From Yponomeuta sedellus (lineage: Eukaryota > Arthropoda > Insecta > Lepidoptera > Yponomeutidae): a DNA stretch of 64,000 nucleotides. Shown here one piece after another: positions 22,264 through 35,000 of the stretch. Made by a program: the position numbers and the translations under genes. The notes under the pieces are model-generated. The model was not told the origin of the DNA, searched no databases, and was given only the letters and a program-made list of their open reading frames with translations. The stretch lies in NCBI GenBank assembly GCA_934045075.1, contig OW203725.1:25149714-25213713 (forward strand), given 5' to 3'. The first letter of the stretch is position 1. The number at the start of each line of letters is the position of its first letter.

Positions 22264-25200
22264 ATGGGCCGGTTAAGAGTTAGCTTGTTGACTGTGTTAT
22301 TGGTGTGTGGCGTAGCGCTCGGTAAGTATTCTAATTGTGCGGTTTTTGCGTAGTTAGACATGTTGTAATAGACGCTTCGTTGGTTTTATCGCTCGGACAG
22401 CGAGCGAGCGCAGCGCGTTCGTTTTTGGGCTTTGTCTGTTGCGATTGGCAATATTTGCGTAATCGGCTTAGCCAACACTTTACCGATCGCAGTGTTGTGT
22501 TTTTTTCTACTACCGTCTTTGAAAATACAATGTGATTGGCAGGTGGTCAAGACGCCCCGAGCACAGAGAAGCCAGTGACGATTACTGTCCCCTCGTCGAC
22601 CGCGGCGCCTGAAACAACTGCAGTGCCAATTACGACCCCTAAACCTACTAGCACAAGCACCCAAAAGCCTGCCCCCACACCTGCCCCTACACCTGCCCCT
22701 GCCCCTACCCCAGCCCCTACCCCAGCCCCTACCCCAGCCCCTACCCCAGCCCCTACCCCAGCCCCCACCCCAGCCCCCACCCCAGCCCCCACCCCAGCCC
22801 CCACCCCTGCACCTAAACCAGCTCCTACGCCGGCGCCCACGCCGCTGCCTTCTCCAACGCAGGGAACCTGGTCTTACACTGAGAAGAATGTCACATGCAT
22901 TGTGCTGCAATTCGCCGCTTCGATCAATGTCACCTACTCCACCAGTGTCAACCGAAGTGAGTCTTACTTACCTTATCTTTTCTGTCTCTTGTGGAGTTTC
23001 ACATTGGATGACAACCATTACTGCATAACGTTGTTGGACTTTATTTCATACAACTTCACAATAACATAACATAACATTTACATACAGGCAGATACATTGC
23101 TTCTGGCCCCACACTAGGATACCCTGTGTCGTGGAAACCAGAAACAACGACATCATAAACATGTAAACATCCAAGACCTGGAGTTTTTTTTGTCCCCAGC
23201 CAGGGTTCGAACCCAGAACCTCTTGCATGGTAGGCAGATGCGCACCGCTGCACCACAGAGGCCATCAATCTTAATCTTAATAATCTATGAAACTTTTGTT
23301 TCATGTCCAACAAAATCATACCATTATTGCATGATTGTTTATTGCCCTCATGGGATTTTGTTAGATAGTTGAGAAAATATAGTCAGTGGAGTTTTTTTCA
23401 CTGTATTTTTCTCCACTACAACTTTACCCAAAGACAGCAGGAAACACTATGAATTGACATTTAACAAACACTAAACTCTGGTTGAGATTGTTTTTTTGTT
23501 TCAAAATTATGCAGTCATCAAGTTCATAAAAAAAAAGCCAGAATCATTGGCAACAATAAACTAATGTAGATTTTATAAGTCAAATGTCGCAAAAAAATGT
23601 AGGGATAATGTGAAGACACAGATAATGAGACTGTGGTTATGCCATTGTAGGGGCTGAGACTATGACCTAACAAAGTAATTTGAGCAGACTAGCGATTGCA
23701 TTGCCAGTGGCTCAGGCGGGGGTCTCACCCAACAAGACTTCTGTGTGTGCATGTATCTCTATTGAACTGGCCATGTTTTACCAATATATTTATATGACTC
23801 GAACTTTCATTCTCAAGATGATCAAGACACCTAAACCATTTTTTAATATTAAAAAAAAAAAGGATTTTGGCAAAAATGCGAGTAGTTGTGGTAGGATTGA
23901 ATATCTTATGGCTCGAGTTTTGTTTGCTGGCCAGCTCTTATGCTGATTATCTCCTTGTTTTATCTTGTAGCTTTGAGTTATTATGTCATAAAGTTATGAA
24001 GGATATGAAATCTAATGAAGGAACTTTACATTTAATTATAATTTTTAGTTAAATATGAAACAACTGATAGGTAACCCTTTAGGAGGTAAATAAAAATCAC
24101 CAAACGTTGAAATTATGGGGTATACAACAATTCCTGTTCTGGGACGACAATTTTTATTCAATCTCCTATTGCACAAGTTGAACAACATTGCTGTAATTGG
24201 AACTAGTAACAAGTATTTCTGTTTTAGGCTACATCTAATTTTGTCTCTCCTCCTTGTCCAGTTGCTATTTATACTTGCTGAATAATATCTTATAATAATA
24301 ATAAATAAACTTTATTGAACAGAAGACAATTTACATTACAATATACAGTAGCACCCACACTAGGCATAACCTCTTACTACTCATTAGTTGAAGGTACTTT
24401 AATCGAACAGGAGAGGTACAATGTTTTATTGTCATAATTAGAATTTTCTCTTTCTCTACACTTAACGCATAATTTTTTTTGCATCTATACTGTTGTTGAA
24501 GCGCTCGTGGCCTAGTCGAACCGAGTGATTGGAATCAATCACTTGAGTTTAGCAACAACAGGCGCGGTTAGGTGCTGGATGGGAGACTGTCCTGTGACAG
24601 CTGCTAGTGACATTTTTTCCGAGCGTTTCCGTGCTTTGCAGGGCACGTTAAGCCGTTGGTGTCGGCTGTCATGTAATGGCAGTCGTTAAGCCTTGTCAGA
24701 GGCCTTATTAGGGTGGCTTGATAACTTCTGACAGTAAGGCTTGCCACTGTCTTACAATTGCCTTGTATTTAAGCAATAAGACTATTTATCCATTATTTGG
24801 TCCAGAATGGTCTTGGTAGTGGTTCAGTAGTTCAGTCGTGTCTACTAACTATAGTGTAAAACATTCTTAATTACATGTCGAATTATTCTTTAATGTTGTA
24901 AAATTGGATTGCGATTCTGTTAAATTCATAATTAATATCACTGGTACTTCGTCGTCAGGCTATACTAGTCCACTGCTGGACATAGCCCTCCCCTAAAGAG
25001 CGCCACGTTGTGCTATCTTAGGGGGTAATGTCCATAATCCCCACGCTGGGCATGCGGGTTGGGGATCGCAGTTAGGTGGAATTGTACTGCAGGGGCGCTG
25101 CTGCCCACCCCCCGGTTTGTGTCCCTTAGTCGCCTTTTACGACACCCGCGGGAAGAATTGGTACTGGTAGTTATAAAATAATAAAAATTGTGAAATATCA

Positions 25201-28200
25201 CTGGTTCTTGTCATTTTGCAGTTACAGACACACCTCTACATAATTTTTCTATCGCATTAAGCCTAACGCAGTCTTAAAACAATAAAAAAACTCCTGACTC
25301 ACTTAAGAACACAAACACAAACTGTACAAAATTCGAGAATAGATAGATAGAGAAAAAAGTAAAATCTAAAATGAAACGTGCATTATTCTTAGAATTCATG
25401 AGTAGATAATCGTTTATAGTTTATAATCCTATTTCTTTGAGATAAGGAAACACATAGCGACCTGTATTATTAATAATGTGGTCTACGTACTGCTCACAAT
25501 ATATCCTTTACCATTTGCAGATGGTGTTGCTACTATAAAATTTTCAAAAATTAGCTGTGTCTGAAAAAAAAATTAACGATTAGGCGGAACTCATCACATC
25601 ACCCACGGCCTTAACATCGATTGCAAATAATTAATCCCGCGTTTTTTAATTACGCTTGTGACTAAAAAAGACAAGATAAAAATATTATTTTTTGTACAGC
25701 GGGAAAAATCAACAAATACAACATACCTAGTAGGGCCATAAGTTCTGTCACATATAAATAAAGGACACAATGAGTTACGCATTACAACAATTTATATATC
25801 AAAGAAAAGGGTACAAAATACAGATTTAAACCATATTAAAACTATTCGAAATGTCCTCCTCTGTCTTCGATACAAGCCTTCAATCTGCAAGGCCAGTCAT
25901 CAATCGATGCACGCACGACATTCATGTCAATATTGGCGACTGCTTTAATTAGAGATGCTTTAAGCGACTCCAAGTTGCGGTGTGGTTAAGCGCAGACCTT
26001 CTCTAAGTGCTGCCATATTTTGTAATCCTAAGGATTCAAGCCTGGACTGGAGGAGGACCAATCCTCATGCCTGATAAAGTCGATTCCACGGGTCGCGAGC
26101 CAGTTTTGGATACTTCGCGTTATGGGCCGGCGCAGAATCCTGCTGGAAAACCCAGTGCATATTTTCGAACATTGTTTGTGAAAGGGGTTCCACAATGTTT
26201 GTTAGGACTGTTTTTGATATACGAGGGCACTGGTTTTCACTCCTTTTTCACAAAAAAACACCTTTGGAGGTGACCAGGAGACCTCAAGTCAAACCATGAA
26301 TGCCGAAGGATGATGGCCACGCTGAACACGTGGCACACGTCTGCTCGCTTCTTCACTAGTCTGTGCATACACTTTATCATTTTGTTGTAATTCTCTTCAA
26401 CATTAAAAATTTTTTCGTCCGAAAAAAGTATTTCGCGGTATTTTTTACCTGCGTACCGCCTTAACAAAATCCGGCATCTTTCGAGTCTGATTTTCTTCAG
26501 CCGTGTGGTAAGAAGATGTGCTGTTCTTTTTCTGTAGGCACGCAGTCCTAGGTCTTCATTCAACACCCTTTTAACAGTGGTTCTGCTTAGTCCCATCTGC
26601 AGAGCCAACATTTTTTGCTTGCGGACAGGATTTCGTTGGATGCGTGCCTTCACTGCTTTGATGACCGCTGGAGTCCGAACAGTAAGAGGTCGACCGCTTC
26701 TTTGTTTATCATCTAAACTTGAATCTTCCCTGAATCGTTTGATAGTACGATAAATAAATCTCAGTGGAATTTTCAAATTTTTCAGCAGTTTGAAAATCTC
26801 AGTTGGCGCCTGGCCGCAACGATGCAATGCAGTTACTGCGACTCTGTCTTCTTTGCGCGTCCACTCCATATTGGAAAATGAAGAAAATTCCAGAAAAACT
26901 GTGTTTTTATTTTCTTGAAAAATTCATATTTCGAATGCCAATAACTTTTTTGTGGCCAGTATTTTAAATTCGAAATTAAACCTATCTGACAGAACTTATG
27001 GCCCGACTAGGTATTTACAAAATTACATTAGTACAATTGGCGGCCTGATTGCTAAAAGCAATTTCTTCTCGACAACCTCATTAAAAAGTCCTATTCGTGA
27101 GAGAATTAAGCAGAACTCGAATGCAGAAAACAACTTATAAGTTGTTTGTCCCACATTGCTATGCCACAAACATGACTCATGCATGATCTGTGTGATGCAG
27201 TGTATTTTCGTCTCCACAACAGCTTTGATTCAATCCTAAATGGATAATGACCAGGGGTGCTGATTGTCCAATAAAACTGCCAGGTATACATGCAGTGGCA
27301 CTGCTGTGATTTGCTGTCGGCTTATACCCACATGATAACCAGGCCGAAGGCTTTACTCCAGTAGACTAAATTCCATAATGCAGAACATTACTATGTACCA
27401 TGCCATATTGTTGATATTGTACAATACAAGCATGGCTTGTATCAGTAATTAGTATGATGGTGTTTTTTGTATCAACTAGATTTGGAGTTTTTTTGACACT
27501 TGTAATATTTAAATAAGTCACAGTTTCTCAGTAATGTTTTATGAAAAAATACTTGACTGATTTGATTATCCAATCAAAACATTCGATTTTAGTTGTTATG
27601 CTTGGTTCTCACAAACCTAAACCTGAAAGGCTATCTAAAAAACAATGTCCGAGGCACTGCAGCGCCCGAGTGGTCCCCTTTAATGTGCCTCTAGTGTGCG
27701 TAAAGGTGCCACTGGACGCTGTATAAATCACCTCCATACATAGATGCAAAGGCCAAAGTTAAACCTGAAATAATCTAAAGGTCTATCTTCACAGAACTGC
27801 CCACCACGGTTTAAGACTTCACGAGTTTTTTATGCATTGCGGCAAACTGGCTGTATGAGAAACTCGGGGTAATTAAAGTAACTCCCGGTATCTCGGACGC
27901 TAACAAGTGACGGGCTGTAAATGGTAAGTTGTCAGTTGTTTTATTAGGCGCTGAAAAACAACTGACAACTTTGCCAACTTTCAGCAGAAAAGGCGATAAA
28001 AGTAATCTATGTATATTCTCAAAAATTTTCGTTAATATTCTCTCATAAATATTATGAATTTTCCTCAAGATTTGGTTAGACGTTAATAAATACAAACTGC
28101 TCAATAATACCTCTATGCGCGTTATCTACAACTGGTTTTAATGCCAAACGTGATAGATAATTGTACCTGAGACTCCTGAGAAGTACCAAACATCACGTAC

Positions 28201-29008
28201 CTACCTCTTGTGCGACCACTTAAGGGTGATACTGATTAAGCAGTTTGATTCGCCGTACATAGACATCGTTCTCCTTCTAGTGAGTGAATTGAGGTTATTC
28301 AGTCTCACTAGGTAGATTAGATAGTCGTTTCTTGACCCTCAAAAATGCTCTACTATTCTCGAGTTCAGGATCTCTTGTAGTGAAGTTCAATGACCCCTCG
28401 GTGTCTGTCCCGCCAAGCAAGGAAATTTGAATTGTTTTTGCTTAGTATTTATAAATCCCGTTCAATGAAGGTTCATCGGTTATTGATGACGCAGATGACT
28501 CAAGGCCCGTTCGCACGAAACATAAGAGAAAAAATTGTTTACTTTTCAATATGGTCCGAGACTTTACTAAATAATTAAGTTATGGACATTTAAGAAATAG
28601 TTTTAGAAAAATGTCACATGCAATCAAAAGAATAACTTGAACAAAATCTAAGTATAAATTCTTATAGAAGGTTTTTTTTTAATATTCATGGACATATTAC
28701 ACAGATCTCGTTAGCCCTATACTAAGTACAACTAAATGACTTGTGTTATAGGTGCTAACTCGACGATAAATTTAATACAATAAATACATATAACATCCAA
28801 GACCAGAGACAAACTAGAAAAGTTCGTTTCCTAGATGGACCCGGCCGGGGATCGAAACCGAGACCTTCGGTTTTACAGTCAGCGTACCAAACCGCTGCGC
28901 CACCGAGGCCGTCAAATTTTAGAGACAACCCACATACATACGAGTACATACATACATACATACATACATACATACATACATACATACATACATACATACA
29001 TACATACA

Positions 29009-29040
<32 letters not shown>

Positions 29041-32000
29041 CATACATACATACATACATACATACATACATACATACATACATACATACATACATACATA
29101 CATACATACATACATACATACATAACCTCACGCCTGTATCCCAGAGGGGTAGGCAAAGACCAGGGACTGCCACTTGCCACTGACATTTTAGAGACAATTT
29201 GACATTAATACCAAAAAATTATGCGCACTAAAATTTTTAATTTTCAAAACATTTGCTATATCAAAAACTAAGTATGGAAAGACAAAGATGTATAATGACA
29301 TTTCTATTGTCTATCAAAGCCTGATCAAAAATATCTTTTTTACAATAAATTATCAATTAATTACACATAACACAGCCACTTGTCCTGATGCGAAACTAGG
29401 ATATCTGTGCTATGGTAACCGGATGTGTGGTATTGTATTTTTATCACTAAAAATGTGAGATTGTGCGAGCGAGACACCATGTTAGCCGTAACACCAGCCT
29501 TCATGATAAATGATACGACATTATCTTACAGAAGCGGATTTGGTTGTAATTGTAGCAAATATATAATTAAAATGTTTATAATAAATACTGGCATTAGATG
29601 TGATGACACTGTTTTCGCTGATCTACTGTCTGTTACGTTAAAGTTGTTAAATTTAACACCTCTGCACACCTTCACTCATACTGCAAACACCAGTGTAGTG
29701 AACTTATTTACATTGTATGTGTCACGAGTTTTCAGACGCTACGCCCGCGTTGCTTATTTAGGAATTTGCAACTTCAATGGATTTAAAGTGGAACGTGTCG
29801 AACTTTGTGCAATTATATGAAACAGTATTAGGCTCAGTGCGGAAATCTCAGATCTAACTATATGAAACAGTTCGTCATGTTATGGATGTGAGTGGGGATG
29901 CCTGTTCTAACCATCGTTGACTGTACCGGCCTCATATGTGGCGGTAAAGATGCCATATTGCTCTGCGCATGAGTCACAGGTCGCCCAGACACCAATCTGT
30001 CATTGTTCGTCGCACTTTTCTTTTCGCGCCCTCAATACGCTGAGTTTCCAATTCCAATGAGCTGCCGACGAAACGGGCACTGAATAAGAAAGGCCTCGTT
30101 TGAGCTTCGCTCAAGAACAAAGATGTATCTATATTTAGAGTAATACATACATACATAACCTCACGCCTGTATCCCAGAGGGGTAGGCAGATACCAGGGAC
30201 TGCCACTTGCCACGATCCTGACAGATCACCTTCGCTTCATCAACGTTCATAAGTCGTTGCATGCACGCACGCCGGTTCCGGGTAATTTTTATCTTTCCCT
30301 TTGCTAATACATCCCCTATTTAGTCGATGTAAGTCCGTCTGGGACGTCCCTTACGAGCCCTTCCCCTCACATTCGCAATATAATATTTGTTTCGTCAATC
30401 TTTCTTCCTTCATCCTCTCCACATGTCCAAACGTGGACATGATCTAATTTATCTTTAATCTTTAGACTAATTTCCATACCGATGTACAGAGATTACTAAC
30501 ATCCAGTTGACTGTCACCTTGACCCCTAGAATACCACTGGATTCAATTACCCCGTATCTAGTTATTGATTGAGCAGCAACGAAATCTGATATGGCCCCTC
30601 CCTCGATACCATAATGTGTACTTAAGATTAAAAAGCCACGAAGTGAATGTAAGTCACATAAAACATGATAATATTTCACGCATATTTTTCTCAAGTTTAT
30701 GAACGTTGGTGAATGAACTAAATGGAACAAAAAAAAATATCCAAACCTTTAATGATACCAAACGGTGGAGTTTCTAGAAAAGATACGAAAGTGATTTAGA
30801 TAAACTGGCCAAGTGCGACTTGGACTGACACACCGAGGATTCCGTAACATCACATAATAAATATGTATCTAGCAAATTAAGTTTGAGAATTTTTATTAAC
30901 ATAACATAACATTTACACACAAGCACAAACATTGCTTCTGGCCCCACACTAGGATACCCTGTGTCGTGGGAACCAGAAACAACGACAGCACAAACATGTA
31001 AACATCCAAGACCTGGGCTTTTTTTTTGTTCCCAGCCTTGATTCGAACCCAATATTATTAGGTACTGTACATTATTTATTAGGTACTGTTCTCATAATAG
31101 AGCAAACACAAAAAAACACGTTGCATGTATGAGGGTTGCTCTTAAAGTAACTTTTGAAGATGTTGCCCTTTACAGGACAGACAGACAATCGTCCTAGGTG
31201 TATTAAAGTATTCTCTAATCCCAGTGAAATATCCTAAAAATGAAATTTATTTTGCTTCCTGAATATTAATATTTCATTGAATGTTTAATGCCAAGTTTTA
31301 CGCCTCAAAGGAAACCCAAAATTGTGGCGTCCAGCATTAGATATACCTATATGTGACCGATTTGACTGTTGTCCCGCAGCACAAAAGCTGGCGCACGCTC
31401 TCCTCAACGTGCCCGCGGACGCGACCGTGGTGGCCGGCTCCTGCGGGAACGACACCCAGTGGATCCAGGTGAGATGTGTTTAATAACCTATTTAGAGGCT
31501 AAAAATTCAAACGTTAGTGAATTAAAAAAAAGAGTATAGAGATGTGTTTACATCTAGCAGCTAGGACCCGACCCGAACGACGTACAGTCTGTTAGCCATT
31601 AGAATATACCTCGGGTACTATCAGATAGAGTCGGATACATTCTTGTAATAGAAATATCGGAACTAAAATGACACTTAACTTTACATAACTTTTCAACATT
31701 GTGAAGAAAAGTTTTATACGGAGCAGGAAGTATTATTACACTCGCGTGCTTTAGGCGAAAACCCAAGCCTACTCCAGAGCTCGGGGTATATTCTAAAAGC
31801 TAACACATTATACTTACTAAGCTCACACGTCTGGCGCATCCTGGGCGGCAATCGGCGAGTCCATAACGCTGATTGGCAAATCTTTTCACCACGATCGCTT
31901 GCCGTCGATGCGCTAATAAGAGGAAATCAGCAACAGACTCGAGGAACTGCTGAAGTGTACGCATAGCTTCTTTACCTTGTCGGTCCGCTCCTCAAGGATA

Positions 32001-35000
32001 TATTCCCATACCAACGTAGTTTGGTTTTTATCTACAAAACGCCGGATCGAAGTTAAACTTTTATGCTTGAGTGTTTCTCCTTGAGGGATACACTTTTACG
32101 ATCTTAATTCACTTGGAGAGAGTGAACTATTTTAGCTACTTGCCGATCTTGGTACAAAGTTGATAATAAGAGTAGCATTCGGGTAGGCATTCAGCTCGTT
32201 CGGTGCGAGTGCACAAATATCGTGAAAACCTGTCTTTGGCAAGATCTTGTGGTTTTCCCATTAGAGTAATGGTTTTCCTAGCCTTATACGGCAGAGTCGC
32301 AGGTGACTGGCACTCTTTGAAATAGCGTTGTCCGCTCATTGTCATTATTGGGCATTGGACCATTGTTCCAACCTGCTGTCACTCTAGCGAGACTGTAGAC
32401 TTCTCGGTGATGGAAAATAGAACGGCATCTATTTCAAGGTGATCGGGAGACGAGCGAGAATCGGCTAATTTATCTTTATTTATTTTCGTTTAAGTGAGAC
32501 GGGTCTCGAAACTTGTTTTTGATGCGGCCGCTATTTTTACCCGACTGTAAAGGAGTGTTCTTGTGCATTGCAAATATAAACATCGTATGGAAAATGACTA
32601 CATTGTATGTTTCACAATGACTTTGCACGCGATCGGTCGTCGGGTGACCTTATCTGTACAAATATATTGGTGATATTTGTAACATAATCCCAGTACATTA
32701 ACTTCATCCAGCTTTGTTATACATGTCAACAACCGTTGATATAAATTGTTAAAATATGAGAGGCAATAATGTCTATCAAGTTACTTGGTTGTTCTAGGTT
32801 ATTTATCATTATAATTGCTCAATTATTGAAAAATTTACAACCCTTACTACCATTTTCCTGAATTTCAAAATTGATTTTGTTTACACCTAGAAAAAATCCG
32901 AATTAAACAAAATATGGTAGGTTTAGTATGGTAGGTAGGTAGCTAACGGTTTAGCTATTGAGCTCCACCAAATGTAGCACCTCTAATATTAGAAACGCTT
33001 ATTTAGCAATTAGATATAATATAACTATTTTTTTGTGAATCGCCTAAGCCTAGCTGGGTCTCGACTGACACCTAAACAAAACGTAACGATTTCCTTTAAA
33101 ATAATTCATACTAGTAAAGAAGCATCGTTACAGTACCAGTGTCTTAGTCGAAGTGTCTATTCATGCAAGTTTAACCAGGTGTTTTTCACGCGAACAACTG
33201 TATCGGTACCGTCATTATGAACACCGGACAGTTAGCTGACTGATCCTGACTCAGCGTCACTCCCCCGGCTGATCGGAGTGCTTAGTGCGAGTTTTTTAAC
33301 TACTCGATCGCGTTAACGTAAACTCATATTTCTATGGCATCGAGGAAGCGCCACCTAGCGACAAGTATGGAAATTAAAATTGCTGAGTGCGAGTTGTAAT
33401 GATTTACGTTGAGAAGTGAACACCTTTACCAGTCAAAACACGAATAAACGCGAGTGCGAGTTGTACTGTGACAGCGTTTTGCCAGTTCGAACGGCTAACG
33501 TACTCATACTCACTACTCAATGCTCGATTGACGCGGTAGTAAAGTTATTCGATTGGATCTGTCAAACTCGCACTAAGCACTCGGCACGCTTGTGACACTT
33601 CGGCACGATACAAGAATGTTAAAGACTGTTACTAACTTGCTATCGTTTCGTAAGAACGTGATGAATAAAAAAAAAATATCGAACAAAAATTTACTTAATC
33701 TCGAGGTAAACACTTATCATTAATTTCATGACTAATGTTTAAAAAAGTGGAATCAAAAGTATACAAATCAGTTCTCTGTTAAAAAAATATATTTATAGCG
33801 GAGCATCTACAGAATGCATATAGATTCTACAGTAAGAATTACAATAAGCTTTTAAATTACTGATTCAAATATTTAATTGAATTTTGAATTTAATTGAATG
33901 GGACAATATTTATTGCCACAACCATTACGTAAAACTTAATTAAAACTTCGCAAAAGTGCGAAGCGCTCGTGGCCTAGGCGAACCGAGTGATTGGAATCAA
34001 TCACTTGAGTTAAGCAAGAACAGGCGCGGTCAGGTACAGGATGGGTGACCGTCCTGTGAGCCTTGCCCCAACAGTGGGGACATACAAGGGTTAATAACGA
34101 ACGAAGTAAAAGTACGCGATTAAAATCGCGAAGAAATATCAGCTTTGTAGACTTTTAGTCCGGATTTACTTACGGGTGTTGTTATATCGGAAAAGTCCGA
34201 CCAGGTTTCGCTTCGATTCGCAGAGCTTAATCATGGTGAGCAGTGACGGAGCTCGCTAAAAGTCTACAATGTTGTGCTTACGAAAGTTTTAGTTCAGAAA
34301 TATCAGCTGTTCCATACTAATGTTACTTACCACCTGGGCATAACATGCTTAGAACAAATATTTCTAATATTTGTTTTGCTATTTCAAGTGTTTCCCTATA
34401 CTCGGATTTTTTTTCCGTATTGACGACAAGAATTCGAATTTCCCGGTGTTGGGGAGTTTTATTAGAACCTGAGTGCTTAGTGCGAGTTTTTTAACTACTC
34501 GATCGCGTTAACGTAAACTCATATTTCTATGGCATCGAGGAAGCGCCACCTAGCGACAAGTATGGAAATTAAAATTGCTGAGTGCGAGTTGAAATGGTTT
34601 ACGTTGAGAAGTGAACACGTTTACCAGCCAAAACACGAATAAACGCGAGTGCGAGTTGTACTGTGACAGCGTTTTGCCAGTTCGAACGGTTAACTTACTC
34701 ATACTCACTACTCGATGCTCGATTAACGCGGTAGTAAAGTTACTCGATTGGATCTGTCAAACTCGCACTAAGCACTCAGTAACCTGTAACAAAATTGCTA
34801 TTATAATCTCGCTATAGCATATATTCATTCAATTGGGGCATAATAATTATCAACTGGAGTGTGACGTTTTGTAATGAAGCACGAAGATTGCTTTATACGC
34901 CCACCCATTGACATCATCAGTAAAGCGTAGTATGAATGTAACACAGAGACATAGATAGGACGCCAAGTCGACCTTTAATTTAAAATGTTTGACCATGTTT

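Noticed and set aside
22386..22910. Long antisense frame rich in Gly/Trp/Arg
   Set aside because: It is the complement of the TPAP repeat region of the LAMP exon; the sense strand gives a complete LAMP gene with matching splice phases.
28755..29186. Open frames of 90-143 codons through the CATA repeat
   Set aside because: Low-complexity translation of a 4-bp microsatellite (repeating MYVC or HTYI); open in several frames and on both strands, with no start context or domain.
29425..29820. 131-codon plus-strand ORF as a gene
   Set aside because: No domain, no signal, AT-rich composition like the intron, no splice support; length is not unusual for random AT-rich sequence of this size.
34611..34817. 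Conserved peptide shared with 62748-63014
   Set aside because: The identical peptide arises because both lie in copies of MITE family T; it starts inside the element and runs over its edge.
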